A stretch of DNA of 16,531 bases, taken from NCBI GenBank assembly GCA_021781855.1, contig JAJXWC010000031.1, positions 1-16,531 of the forward strand, written 5' to 3'. Made by a program: the position numbers and the translations under genes. The notes under the pieces were generated by a model. That model was not told the origin of the DNA. It worked only from the letters and a program-made list of their open reading frames with translations, and searched no databases. This document shows, in pieces, positions 1 through 7,570 of the stretch (positions are counted from its first letter, which is position 1; every line of letters begins with the position of its first letter). This DNA comes from Bacillota bacterium (GTDB taxonomy: Bacteria > Bacillota > Bacilli > Lactobacillales > Streptococcaceae).

Positions 1-874
1 TGAGGATGCCAAAACGATTATTTCCATCGGTATCGCCTACCCGAATAAAGCCGAAGGAAAACCGACGAAAACAGCCTTTAAACGTGGGCAATTTTCCCGT
101 GGTTCTTGGGGGGAGGACTACCATTTTGTGCTTCAAAGAAAGCTCAAAGCGCTTGCCGAGGGAATTGAGGAGCTTAGTGCGCGAGAATTTCACTATAAAG
201 CGATGGTGGATACAGGCGCACTTGTAGATGTTGCCGTAGCCGCACGTGCGGGACTTGGTTTTATCGGAAAAAATGGTCTGCTTATCAATAAAGAATACGG
301 TTCGTGGATGTTTCTGGGCGAATTGGTCACCAATCTTGAAATCGAACCTGACCAGCCTGTTGATTACGGTTGCGGCGATTGCACACGTTGTGTTGATTTC
401 TGTCCAACCAATGCGCTTTTGGGCGATGGAAGGCTGAATGCACCGCGCTGTCTAAGTTTTCAAACGCAAAATAAGGGCATCATGGATATCGAATTTCGTG
501 AAAAAATCAAAACGGTTATCTACGGCTGTGATATTTGCCAAATTGTTTGCCCTTATAATAAAGGCATCAACAGCCATTTTCATCCTGAGATGGAACCAGA
601 TGTTGAGCTGACTAATCCAGAACTTTTGCCCTTACTTGAGCTTACGAATAAACAATTTGCGAATAAATTTGGAACGATGGCAGGCAGTTGGCGAGGAAAA
701 AATCCGCTTCAGCGTAATGCCGTTTATGCTTTAGCCAATGCCAATGACAAATCAGCCCTTCCCAAACTTCACGAAATCGCTGAAAATGACGTTCGAGACT
801 ACATGGTTGATGCTGCGCAGTGGGCAATCGAAAAGCTTGAGAATGGGAAGAAGAGTATTCGTCCTAAAGAATGA
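1..874 (+). CDS. queG: Epoxyqueuosine reductase QueG, 5'-truncated by the window edge
   Basis: QueG catalyses the last step of queuosine synthesis, reducing epoxyqueuosine to queuosine in the tRNA wobble position; it is a cytosolic cobalamin and iron-sulfur enzyme. The frame is open from base 2, so the start lies outside the window and about 290 C-terminal residues remain of a protein usually near 370-380. Visible features in order: SWGEDYH, then VDTG with the conserved aspartate thought to be the proton donor, FIGKNGLLI, then two ferredoxin-like 4Fe-4S motifs (CGDCTRCVDFCP and YGCDICQIVCPYNK), and a C-terminal helical HEAT-like segment. An internal GTG at 128 could be mistaken for the start, but the conserved SWGEDYH just upstream in the same frame shows that it is not. 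The gene stops with TGA at 872-874. No clear terminator follows. The family call is secure. Confidence 0.95.
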   Translation, partial: EDAKTIISIGIAYPNKAEGKPTKTAFKRGQFSRGSWGEDYHFVLQRKLKALAEGIEELSAREFHYKAMVDTGALVDVAVAARAGLGFIGKNGLLINKEYGSWMFLGELVTNLEIEPDQPVDYGCGDCTRCVDFCPTNALLGDGRLNAPRCLSFQTQNKGIMDIEFREKIKTVIYGCDICQIVCPYNKGINSHFHPEMEPDVELTNPELLPLLELTNKQFANKFGTMAGSWRGKNPLQRNAVYALANANDKSALPKLHEIAENDVRDYMVDAAQWAIEKLENGKKSIRPKE

Positions 875-922
875 CACTCTAAGATTTACAAAATATTTAC
901 AGAAAAGGAAACGAAAATCAGG

Positions 923-928
923 TATAAT
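923..928 (+). promoter_or_regulatory. Candidate -10 box for the ppk unit
   Basis: A perfect TATAAT stands about 150 bases before ppk. The best upstream -35-like hexamer is TTTACA at 896-901, but the spacer is 21 bases, longer than the normal 16-18, so the assignment is weak. A second possibility is an extended -10 (TGATAAACT, 1032-1040) nearer the gene. The 200-base gap 875-1074 otherwise holds only AT-rich sequence and the ppk ribosome binding site (AGGAG near 1063-1068). Confidence 0.35.
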
Positions 929-1074
929 GGTAATATTGAGCGTATGAAAATATGAAAGTGAAATCAAATGAGATTTTTTTATAAATTCTACCGATATTTC
1001 ATCATGAATATCCGCTCTTTTTTTCAAAATATGATAAACTAATGATAGCGAATACAAAAACGTAGGAGAGTAGA

Positions 1075-3153
1075 ATGCCCGAAAAAAAACAAGTAGAAGT
1101 TTATGCCAATCGAGAGTTTAGTTGGTTACAGTTCAACGAACGCGTGCTTGAAGAAGCCGAAAATCCGCAAAACCCAGTTTTTGAGCGCCTCCGTTTTTTA
1201 TCAATTTTTATGAGTAATTTAGATGAATTTTATCGAGTTCGAGTTGGGATGCTTGGAGACCAGCTTTTGCTTGATGATGACTGGAAAGATGCTCAGACAA
1301 AAATGAGTATTAATGACCAGATGAATGGAATTTTCCGCGGTACACGTAAACTGATTAAGCGTTTTAATGCCGCCTATCTCAAAATTAATAAAGAACTTAA
1401 AAAATATGGAGCTTCGCATGTTGAAGTGACTGATAAATTGGATAAGAAAGATGAAGAATATCTTCATCGTGTCTTTAAATTCAAAGTTGCACCGCTTATT
1501 ACGCCATTTATTGTTGAAAAAAAGCACCCTTTACCTTTCTTTGAAAATGAACAGCTTATTGTCGGTTGTACTTTAATTACCAAAAACGGAAATAATCGTT
1601 TTGGATTTTTGCCTGTTCCTAATAACATTGACCGTGTGATTTGCTTGCCGAGCAACCCTAACCGCTTTGTTTTGCTTGAGGAGCTGATAATGTTTCATGC
1701 AGACCGTGTTTTTCACAAATTTAGTGTTGAGGGGAAAATGATTTTTTCAGTTGTCCGAAATGCTGATATTGATGAAAATGAAGGTTTATATGATTATGAC
1801 CCTGATTTTGCTGATACCATGTCCAAAATTATCGAGGTCAGAAGTTTGCGGGCGCCAATCAAAATTAAGTATCAAACCACTGAACTTGTACCGAAATTAA
1901 TCAATTATTTGTCGCGCAGTACCTATTTATTTAAACGTCAGTTTTTTGAATATGAAACACCGCTTGAATTTGACTTTATCTCTGAAATCGAATCGCAACT
2001 TGATAAAAAAATGCGTTCAAAACTCTTTTATCCGCCGCGTAAACCAGTAAAAAGCGCAGATTTAGATGAAAAAGGTGATTTGATTAATCAAATTTTGGCA
2101 AAAGATGTACTGATGTCCTATCCTTTTGAAAATATTTCGGGTATGGTTGCACTTTTACAACAGGCAGCAAAGGATGAACGTGTGAGTGAGATTTCGATGA
2201 CGCTTTACCGAGCATCAAAAAAATCGAAAATTGTTGAAAGTCTGATTGAAGCGAGCAAACAAGGCAAGAAAGTAACTTGTATGGTTGAGCTGAGAGCGCG
2301 TTTTGATGAAGAAAATAACATTGAACTTGCAGAACAGCTTTCAGAAGCAGGAGTCCATGTCCTGTACGGTTTACCAGGTTATAAAGTTCACTCAAAATTA
2401 CTATTGATTGAACTCAAAGATGGTAAAAAAGTGGCTTTGATTGGTACGGGGAATTTCAACGAAACGACAGCAAAATTTTATACTGATGTGGCTTTGATGA
2501 CTGCTCATACCGAAATCACAGAAGAAGTGAAAAATGTTTTGGACAATATTGAAACAGAAACATTTGTTCAACAGGCTGAACACTTGCTTGTATCACCTTT
2601 ACTCATGAAACCTAAGCTCTACGAATTTATCGAAGAAGAAATTGACCGTGCGAAAGTCGGTGAGCCTGCAAGAATTATCATGAAAATGAATTCCTTGACA
2701 GAAAAAGATATGATGGAAAAACTCATTGAAGCTTCAAAAGCTGGGGTAAAGATTGATTTGATTGTTCGAGGAATTTGCTGCTTAGTTCCGGGAATTGTCG
2801 GTAAAACGGAAAATATTAAAATCCGTTCGATTGTTGGACGTTATTTGGAACATTCAAGAATTTTTGCTTTCGGTGCGGAAGAAAAGACACGGCGTTATAT
2901 TATTTCCTCAGCAGATTTGATGACGCGTAATCTCACGGGACGTGTCGAGGTTGCAGTACCGATTTATGACGCAGCTTGTCGAGCAAAATTACAGCAAATC
3001 CTAACAGCCTGCCTTGCTGATAATGTAAATGCTCGTGTTCAAAATGCAAGAGGAAAATATACACGAGTAAAAATGGGGAAAAATACTCCAGTTAATTCTC
3101 AAGCCTATCTAGGAAGCCTTGCTCAAGCGGCGCAAGAGAATAAGAAAAAGTAA
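1075..3153 (+). CDS. ppk1: Polyphosphate kinase 1 (PPK1)
   Basis: PPK1 reversibly transfers the terminal phosphate of ATP to a growing inorganic polyphosphate chain and can also run backwards to make ATP. The 692-residue length is normal. The N-terminal domain opens with NREFSWLQFNERVL, followed by the FLSIFMSNLDEFY block of the family. The two phospholipase-D-like catalytic domains carry the two essential histidines: His439 in KVHSKLLLI (autophosphorylated histidine) and His593 in LEHSRIF. GTGNFNETTAKFYTD follows the first. The ATG is preceded by a good Shine-Dalgarno (AGGAG, about 8 bases upstream). Only 26 bases separate it from the phosphofructokinase downstream, with no terminator between, so the two are probably cotranscribed. 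PPK1 is patchy among streptococci and lactococci, so its presence here is somewhat notable. Confidence 0.96.
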   Translation: MPEKKQVEVYANREFSWLQFNERVLEEAENPQNPVFERLRFLSIFMSNLDEFYRVRVGMLGDQLLLDDDWKDAQTKMSINDQMNGIFRGTRKLIKRFNAAYLKINKELKKYGASHVEVTDKLDKKDEEYLHRVFKFKVAPLITPFIVEKKHPLPFFENEQLIVGCTLITKNGNNRFGFLPVPNNIDRVICLPSNPNRFVLLEELIMFHADRVFHKFSVEGKMIFSVVRNADIDENEGLYDYDPDFADTMSKIIEVRSLRAPIKIKYQTTELVPKLINYLSRSTYLFKRQFFEYETPLEFDFISEIESQLDKKMRSKLFYPPRKPVKSADLDEKGDLINQILAKDVLMSYPFENISGMVALLQQAAKDERVSEISMTLYRASKKSKIVESLIEASKQGKKVTCMVELRARFDEENNIELAEQLSEAGVHVLYGLPGYKVHSKLLLIELKDGKKVALIGTGNFNETTAKFYTDVALMTAHTEITEEVKNVLDNIETETFVQQAEHLLVSPLLMKPKLYEFIEEEIDRAKVGEPARIIMKMNSLTEKDMMEKLIEASKAGVKIDLIVRGICCLVPGIVGKTENIKIRSIVGRYLEHSRIFAFGAEEKTRRYIISSADLMTRNLTGRVEVAVPIYDAACRAKLQQILTACLADNVNARVQNARGKYTRVKMGKNTPVNSQAYLGSLAQAAQENKKK

Positions 3154-3179
3154 AAAAGAGACATGAAAAGGAAAAGAAA

Positions 3180-4247
3180 ATGCGAAAAATTGGAATTTTG
3201 ACAAGTGGTGGAGATTGTGCGGGCTTGAATCCTGCGATTTATTCACTTGCGCGGAGCTTATATAAAAAAATTGACGATGTTGAACTGATTGGAATTTATG
3301 ATGGTTACACGGGTTTAATCAATTTGAATACGAAAGTACTTGGACCACGTGATTTTGATGGACTTTTAGCACAAGGCGGTACTTTTCTGCGTTCGATTCG
3401 CCAGTCGTTCAAAACGATTGACGTTAAAGACGAAAATGGTGTTTCTAAAGCGGACAAGATTATCTCAAATTATAAGAAAATCGGTCTTGATTGTCTTGTG
3501 ACGCTTGGGGGAAATGGCACGCATAAAATCGCCAATCTTCTTTCACAGCGCGGTTTGAATATTGTTGCCCTACCAAAGACGATTGATAATGATATTTTTG
3601 GTACGGAAGAGACTTTTGGCTGTGATACAGCGGTTCAGGCGGGTGTGGATTATATTGACGCAATTAAGACGACTGCGGCTTCACATTCGCGTGTAATGGT
3701 TGTTGAAATCATGGGAAACAAAGTGGGCTGGTTGCCGTTGACGACCGGTGTTGCTAGTGGTGCTGATGTGGTCTTGTTGCCTGAAATTCCTTATGATATT
3801 GATAAAGTTATTGCTGCGATTAAGAAAACTTTGAAATTCCGTAATTATGTAATTGTTGTTGTTGCCGAAGGTGCATTTTCAAAAATGGAGTCTAAAAAGG
3901 CGAAAGAACGGCTTGCAGCACGAAAATCTGCTGGGTTTGCCAATGTCTCGGACAAATTGACGCAGGAAATTTCGATTTTGACAGGTTTGGAAGTTCGTTC
4001 GGCAGTTCCAGGGCATTTACTTCGTGGAGGTACACCGTCTGCTTATGACCGTAATTACACGATGCAATTAGGGAATTATGCTTCTTGTTTGGTGGATAAG
4101 GAAATTTTTGGCGTTACTGTTGCCAAGGTTGATGGAAAAATTACGCACAATCAACTTGCTGATATTGCGGGAAAACCGAAACCTGTGAATTTGGACAGTC
4201 CATTGATGCGTGCTGCACGGGACGCAGGTGTTTCATTTGGAGATTGA
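3180..4247 (+). CDS. pfk: Phosphofructokinase family enzyme (PfkA superfamily, GGNGT/PKTID type)
   Basis: The family phosphorylates fructose 6-phosphate to fructose 1,6-bisphosphate with ATP or pyrophosphate. The 355 residues contain the N-terminal GILTSGGDCAGLN donor loop, LGGNGTHK (about residues 107-114), PKTIDND with the catalytic aspartates, MVVEIMGNKVGWL in the sugar-phosphate site, PEIPYD, and a C-terminal LLRGGTPSAYDR. In classic ATP enzymes the second motif reads GGDGS and the third PGTID; pyrophosphate enzymes read GGDDT and PKTID. This protein combines the ATP-type glycine with the PPi-type lysine, a combination known in the so-called group III enzymes, and replaces the usual acidic residue of GGDG with asparagine. 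The donor therefore cannot be read from sequence. Lactococci normally carry their glycolytic pfk in a pfk-pyk-ldh operon, so this is probably a second, specialised enzyme. A ribosome binding site (AAAAGGAAA) precedes the ATG, and the gene is closely linked to ppk1. Confidence 0.85.
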   Translation: MRKIGILTSGGDCAGLNPAIYSLARSLYKKIDDVELIGIYDGYTGLINLNTKVLGPRDFDGLLAQGGTFLRSIRQSFKTIDVKDENGVSKADKIISNYKKIGLDCLVTLGGNGTHKIANLLSQRGLNIVALPKTIDNDIFGTEETFGCDTAVQAGVDYIDAIKTTAASHSRVMVVEIMGNKVGWLPLTTGVASGADVVLLPEIPYDIDKVIAAIKKTLKFRNYVIVVVAEGAFSKMESKKAKERLAARKSAGFANVSDKLTQEISILTGLEVRSAVPGHLLRGGTPSAYDRNYTMQLGNYASCLVDKEIFGVTVAKVDGKITHNQLADIAGKPKPVNLDSPLMRAARDAGVSFGD

Positions 4248-4253
4248 AAAGTG

Positions 4254-4283
4254 AGATGGCACTTATTCGGTGCTGTCTTTTTT
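4254..4283 (+). terminator. Rho-independent terminator of the ppk-pfk unit
   Basis: The arms AGATGGCAC (4254-4262) and GTGCTGTCT (4270-4278) pair over nine positions with two G-U pairs and a seven-base loop, followed directly by a run of T. It begins seven bases after the pfk stop codon. The T-run merges into the TTGACA that begins the prfB promoter region. Confidence 0.8.
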
Positions 4284-4293
4284 GACAAAAATA

Positions 4294-4302
4294 TGGTAAA
4301 AT
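4294..4302 (+). promoter_or_regulatory. Candidate extended -10 promoter of prfB, possibly giving a leaderless mRNA
   Basis: TGGTAAAAT is an extended -10 (TGN then TAAAAT at 4297-4302). A TTGACA at 4282-4287 is too close (9 bases) to serve as its -35. Initiation about seven bases downstream of the -10 would fall at about 4309, directly at the prfB ATG (4310). No Shine-Dalgarno is visible before that ATG, which fits a leaderless transcript. This is inference from spacing only. Confidence 0.4.
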
Positions 4303-4309
4303 AGCGCTT

Positions 4310-5410
4310 ATGGAACTCTCTGAAATTAGAAATCAACTAGAAAATCATCATCAAAAAATCGAAGATTTTAGAAATTCGCTAGACCTTGACCGTCTCGAAG
4401 AAGAAATTGCACTTTTTGATAATGATATGGCAAATCCAGATTTTTGGAACGACCAAGCTGCAGCCCAAAAGGTAATTGACGAAGCAAATGTTTTGAAGGC
4501 TAAATATGAAAACTTTATGACCATGTCAAACCTCTATGACGAATCAGCAACCCTGCTTGAGATGCTTCAGGAAGAAGCAGACGAAGAAATGCAGGCAGAA
4601 CTTGAGGAAAATATTACGCAGCTGGCGCAGGTTATTGAAACTTATGAACTGGAAATTCTGCTTAATCAACCTTATGACCACATGAATGCTATTCTTGAAA
4701 TACATCCTGGTTCTGGTGGGACAGAAGCGCAAGATTGGGGCAGTATGCTGATGCGAATGTACACTCGTTGGGGAGAAGCGCACGGCTATAAAGTCGAAAT
4801 TCTTGATTATCAGGACGGCGATGTTGCGGGGCTAAAGTCGGTAACGATTCGCTTTGCAGGGCGTAACGCTTACGGTTTTTTGCGAGGTGAAAAAGGTGTA
4901 CATCGCTTGGTACGGATTTCGCCTTTTGATTCGGCAAATCGACGACACACGTCATTTACGTCCGTTGATGTCATGCCTGAACTTGATAGTTCAGTTGAGG
5001 TAGAAATCAATAAATCAGATATTAAGCGTGACACTTTCCATTCTGGCGGTGCCGGCGGACAAAATGTCAATAAAGTCTCGACAGGTATTCGTCTGACCCA
5101 CATTCCAACAGGAATTGTCGTACAGTCAACGATTGACCGAACACAATACGGAAATGAAGAAATTGCCTACAATATGTTGAAGTCCAAACTCTTGCAGATT
5201 GAAATGGAGAAAAAGCAAGCAGAAGTAGATGAATTGCGCGGCGACCAATCAGAGATTTCTTGGGGAAGCCAAATTCGTTCATACGTATTCATGCCTTATC
5301 AGTTGGTCAAAGACACGCGGACGGGGTATGAGACAGGTCAAATTGACAATGTAATGGATGGCGATTTGGATGGTTTCATCAATGCGTATCTGCGTTGGAA
5401 AACGCTCTGA
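4310..5410 (+). CDS. prfB: Peptide chain release factor 2 (RF2), frameshift-free
   Basis: RF2 recognises UAA and UGA in the ribosomal A site and triggers release of the finished peptide. The 366 residues begin MELSEIRNQLE, typical of the full RF2 N-terminus, followed by the helical domain, the stop-codon-reading SPF tripeptide at residues 204-206 (RISPFDS) and the universally conserved GGQ at 249-251 (GAGGQNVNKV). In many bacteria prfB needs a +1 frameshift at an in-frame UGA near codon 25. Here the matching site reads FRNSL-D-LD with codons CTA GAC (4379-4384), so the gene is one continuous frame and the autoregulatory UGA is gone. Its own stop codon is UGA, which RF2 itself reads. No Shine-Dalgarno precedes the ATG. 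It is followed by the ftsE-ftsX region, a neighbourhood common in Gram-positive bacteria. Confidence 0.96.
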   Translation: MELSEIRNQLENHHQKIEDFRNSLDLDRLEEEIALFDNDMANPDFWNDQAAAQKVIDEANVLKAKYENFMTMSNLYDESATLLEMLQEEADEEMQAELEENITQLAQVIETYELEILLNQPYDHMNAILEIHPGSGGTEAQDWGSMLMRMYTRWGEAHGYKVEILDYQDGDVAGLKSVTIRFAGRNAYGFLRGEKGVHRLVRISPFDSANRRHTSFTSVDVMPELDSSVEVEINKSDIKRDTFHSGGAGGQNVNKVSTGIRLTHIPTGIVVQSTIDRTQYGNEEIAYNMLKSKLLQIEMEKKQAEVDELRGDQSEISWGSQIRSYVFMPYQLVKDTRTGYETGQIDNVMDGDLDGFINAYLRWKTL

Positions 5411-5423
5411 CAGTGAGCCGGAT

Positions 5424-5452
5424 TTGACAAAACAGTTAAAATGATTTAAAAT
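5424..5452 (+). promoter_or_regulatory. Strong sigma-A promoter between prfB and ftsE
   Basis: TTGACA (5424-5429), a 17-base spacer and TAAAAT (5447-5452) form a near-consensus housekeeping promoter starting 14 bases after the prfB stop. The expected start is around 5459, giving a transcript with about 280 bases before ftsE. It could drive ftsE-ftsX with a long leader, or a separate small RNA. Confidence 0.75.
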
Positions 5453-5458
5453 CTGTTA

Positions 5459-5713
5459 GTAATCAATATGTTACAGCACGAGGGTGATAAGATGAAGCGA
5501 TTGCTTCATGTTGGGAAGACAAGCTGGGTATCTGTGATATCAAGTTATCATCACATTTTGCTTTGCTATCCATCCATTCTCTCTAAGGTGCTTGAAACAA
5601 GGCTGCTTAACGGGCGTCACTTATTTTTATGAAATTTAAAACGCATCAGTTAAGTTAAACCCAATCATTTCTGATGAGATTTTTTGACAAAACGGTCAAA
5701 AGCAAATCATCAG
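5459..5713 (+). ncRNA. Putative structured leader or small RNA upstream of ftsE
   Basis: The region after the promoter shows several stem-loops: ATGAAGC/GCTTCAT (5492-5498 with 5503-5509, GATT loop); a nested pair in which CTTAAC and GTTAAG enclose GCGT and ACGC (about 5607-5655); and near ftsE two mutually exclusive structures. The first is CATCAG (5644-5649) with CTGATG (5671-5676) followed by a T6 run, resembling a weak terminator. The second pairs the same CTGATG-AG-ATTT (5671-5682) with AAATCATCAG (5704-5713) around an inner TTTGAC/GTCAAA stem. This resembles an attenuation switch, but no known RNA family is recognised. No strong -10 is associated with the second TTGACA at 5684-5689. Confidence 0.4.
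5492..5632 (+). CDS. Possible 46-codon ORF or leader peptide between prfB and ftsE
   Basis: An ATG at 5492 is preceded by GAGGGTGAT (5480-5488), a good Shine-Dalgarno match, and opens a 46-codon frame ending in TGA at 5630-5632. The peptide starts MKRLLHVGKTSW and ends GRHLFL. It is basic, with hydrophobic runs (VSVISS, ILLCYPSIL), and resembles no family I recognise. The same frame could start at ATG 5468 for 54 codons, but that start lacks a ribosome binding site. Against coding: the start codon sits inside a perfect seven-base-pair hairpin, and the region also looks like structured RNA. It could be a translated leader, a small membrane-active peptide, or chance. Confidence 0.3.
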   Translation: MKRLLHVGKTSWVSVISSYHHILLCYPSILSKVLETRLLNGRHLFL

Positions 5714-5738
5714 ATCTTATTGCATAGGAAAGGTACGA

Positions 5739-6431
5739 ATGAGTATTATTAAACTAAGCAATGTGACCAAGAAATACTCCAATGGCACTACGGCATTACG
5801 TAATATCTCGCTTGAAATCGAGCCGGGAGAATTTACTTATATCGTTGGTCCTTCAGGAGCTGGTAAATCAACTTTCATTAAGTTGCTCTACCGTGAACTC
5901 AAGATTGACAAAGGTTCAGGTCAGGTTGCAAAATACAACTTAGCGAAATTAAGACGTCGCGATGTTCCAATGTTACGCCGGTCAGTCGGCGTTGTTTTCC
6001 AAGATTATAAACTCTTGCCGAAAAAAACGGTTTATGAAAACATTGCTTATGCGATGGAAGTTATCGGTAAGCCACCGCGTGAAATCAAGAAACGGGTTAA
6101 CGAAGTGCTTGATTTAGTCGGTTTGAAACACAAGATTCGTTCATTTCCCAATGAGCTTTCTGGTGGTGAGCAGCAACGTGTAGCGATTGCTCGCTCGATT
6201 GCTAATGCACCGAAAGTACTAATTGCGGATGAACCTACGGGAAATTTAGACCCTGAAAATTCTTGGGAAATCATGAATTTGCTTGAAAAAATTAATCTTC
6301 AAGGCACCACCATTCTCATGGCGACGCACAATAGCCAAATCGTAAATACACTGAAACATCGTGTTATTGCGATTGAAAATGGGCGAATTGTCCGCGACCA
6401 AGAGGAAGGAGATTACGGCTACGATGATTAG
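5739..6431 (+). CDS. ftsE: Cell-division ABC transporter ATPase FtsE
   Basis: FtsE is the cytoplasmic ATPase of the FtsEX complex, which in Gram-positive cocci activates peptidoglycan hydrolases such as PcsB at the division site. The 230 residues show the full ABC set: Walker A GPSGAGKST at about 37-45, Q-loop in VVFQDYKLLP, signature LSGGEQQR near 140, Walker B VLIADEPTG near 160, and the switch histidine in MATHNS. The FtsE-typical YENIAYAMEVIGK block distinguishes it from other ABC ATPases. A ribosome binding site (AGGAAAGG) stands 7 bases before the ATG. The stop overlaps the ftsX start by eight bases, so the two are translationally coupled. Confidence 0.97.
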   Translation: MSIIKLSNVTKKYSNGTTALRNISLEIEPGEFTYIVGPSGAGKSTFIKLLYRELKIDKGSGQVAKYNLAKLRRRDVPMLRRSVGVVFQDYKLLPKKTVYENIAYAMEVIGKPPREIKKRVNEVLDLVGLKHKIRSFPNELSGGEQQRVAIARSIANAPKVLIADEPTGNLDPENSWEIMNLLEKINLQGTTILMATHNSQIVNTLKHRVIAIENGRIVRDQEEGDYGYDD

Positions 6432-7356
6432 AAATTTCTTCAAGCATATCGGAGAATCGCTGAAAAACCTGAAGCGTAATGGCTGGATGACAGTCGCTGC
6501 AGTTTCATCTGTAATGATTACGTTGGTTTTAGTGGGAATTTTCCTGTCAGTGATTATGAACGTGTCAAATTTGGCAACGGATATTGAAAAAAATGTCCAA
6601 ATCAATGTGTTTATGAAACTTGATGTTCATGACCAGCAAAAACAAATTCCAGATACCAAAGATAAGACAAAACTTGTAGATAATCCAAATTATCTCAAAG
6701 TTCACAATGAAATTCAGCAAGTTGCTGGTGTCCAAAAAATCACATTTTCAAGTAGAGACCAACAGTTAGAAGATTTGATTAAATCAATTCCGTCTTATAA
6801 ACTTTTTAAAGGTGATGCAAATCCGCTTTATGATGCGTATGTTGTTACAGTAAAAACACCTTCAGATGTGAAACCTATTGCAGCAGAGCTTGCAAAACTT
6901 CAAGGCGTTGGCAATGTCAATTATGGTGGTCAAAATGCAGACCGTATCTTCAAATTGGCAAATTTCATTCGACTTTGGGGAACAGGCGCCGCTATCCTTT
7001 TACTCTTAGTCGCTATTTTCTTGATTCAAAATACGATTCGAATTACGATTATGTCGCGGCAGCGTGAGATTCAAATCATGCGATTAGTTGGTGCAAGAAA
7101 CGGTTATATCCGTTGGCCTTTCTTCCTAGAGGGCGCTTGGGTCGGCTTATTAGGCTCGATTGTACCAAGTGCATTGTTAGTTTGGCTTTACAAAGTGGCT
7201 TATGAAGGCTTTACACCAACTCTGCATTCTGCAAATCTTTCATTGCTTCCACCAGCTACATTTATCCCGGAGATTATCGGGATTATGGTTGTTTTGGGTG
7301 TATTGATTGGTTCCTTTGGGGCATTGCTTTCAATGCGGCGCTTCCTTAGAATTTAA
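6424..7356 (+). CDS. ftsX: Cell-division membrane protein FtsX
   Basis: FtsX is the membrane partner of FtsE and passes the ATPase signal to extracellular cell-wall hydrolases. The start chosen is ATG 6424, overlapping the end of ftsE, with GGAAGGAGA 11 bases upstream; this gives 310 residues beginning MIRNFFKHIGESLKNLKRNGW, normal for the family. An upstream in-frame GTG at 6361 would add 21 unconserved residues inside ftsE. The topology is that of FtsX: one N-terminal membrane helix (about residues 20-45), a long extracellular domain containing the QVAGVQKITFSSRDQQ segment, then three C-terminal helices (around GTGAAILLLLVAIFLIQ, WVGLLGSIVPSALLVWL and IIGIMVVLGVLIGSFGALL) with the cytoplasmic MSRQREIQIMRLVGA loop between them. 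A strong terminator follows at once. Confidence 0.96.
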   Translation: MIRNFFKHIGESLKNLKRNGWMTVAAVSSVMITLVLVGIFLSVIMNVSNLATDIEKNVQINVFMKLDVHDQQKQIPDTKDKTKLVDNPNYLKVHNEIQQVAGVQKITFSSRDQQLEDLIKSIPSYKLFKGDANPLYDAYVVTVKTPSDVKPIAAELAKLQGVGNVNYGGQNADRIFKLANFIRLWGTGAAILLLLVAIFLIQNTIRITIMSRQREIQIMRLVGARNGYIRWPFFLEGAWVGLLGSIVPSALLVWLYKVAYEGFTPTLHSANLSLLPPATFIPEIIGIMVVLGVLIGSFGALLSMRRFLRI

Positions 7357-7383
7357 AAAACTCGCAAATTTGCGAGTTTTTTT
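7355..7383 (+). terminator. Perfect terminator hairpin after ftsX
   Basis: The arms AAAAAACTCGCAAA and TTTGCGAGTTTTTT (7355-7382) are perfectly complementary over 14 pairs; the hairpin starts within the ftsX stop codon and the 3' arm ends in a T-run. Symmetry means it could also act on leftward transcription. Confidence 0.92.
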
Positions 7384-7481
7384 GCAGCTCAATCAAAAAA
7401 GCATTCTTTTATCAAGTCGCTAAAGGTTTGGCAAAAAGGGCAAGGAATGCGTCGAAACCCAATAAACTTTGAAGCCTGGTT

Positions 7482-7533
7482 CTGCTGAGATAAAAACCCT
7501 GTCAAATATTTGACAGAGTTTTTATCTCAGCAG
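7482..7533. repeat. 52-base palindrome in the ftsX-nrdF gap
   Basis: The arms CTGCTGAGATAAAAAC and GTTTTTATCTCAGCAG flank a core CTGTCAAATATTTGACAG. The whole 52 bases pair about one centre (7507/7508) with a single C-A mismatch (7498/7517). The inner part, with A-run, stem and T-run, looks like a bidirectional terminator, which suits convergent ftsX and nrdF. The outer ATCTCAG-AGTA-TGCTA stretch resembles the promoter-proximal edge of the nrd leader repeat near 12660-12675. Confidence 0.7.
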
Positions 7534-7570
7534 TACGTGCTAATACCCCCGCCTCTACCACGGGTGTCCA

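Noticed and set aside
752..1057. 101-codon leftward frame over the queG-ppk gap
   Set aside because: AT-rich, no motif, mostly antisense to queG and the ppk upstream region.
6361..6423. GTG 6361 as the ftsX start
   Set aside because: ATG 6424 has a Shine-Dalgarno, overlaps the ftsE stop as expected, and starts the conserved protein; the extra 21 residues are just ftsE read in another frame.
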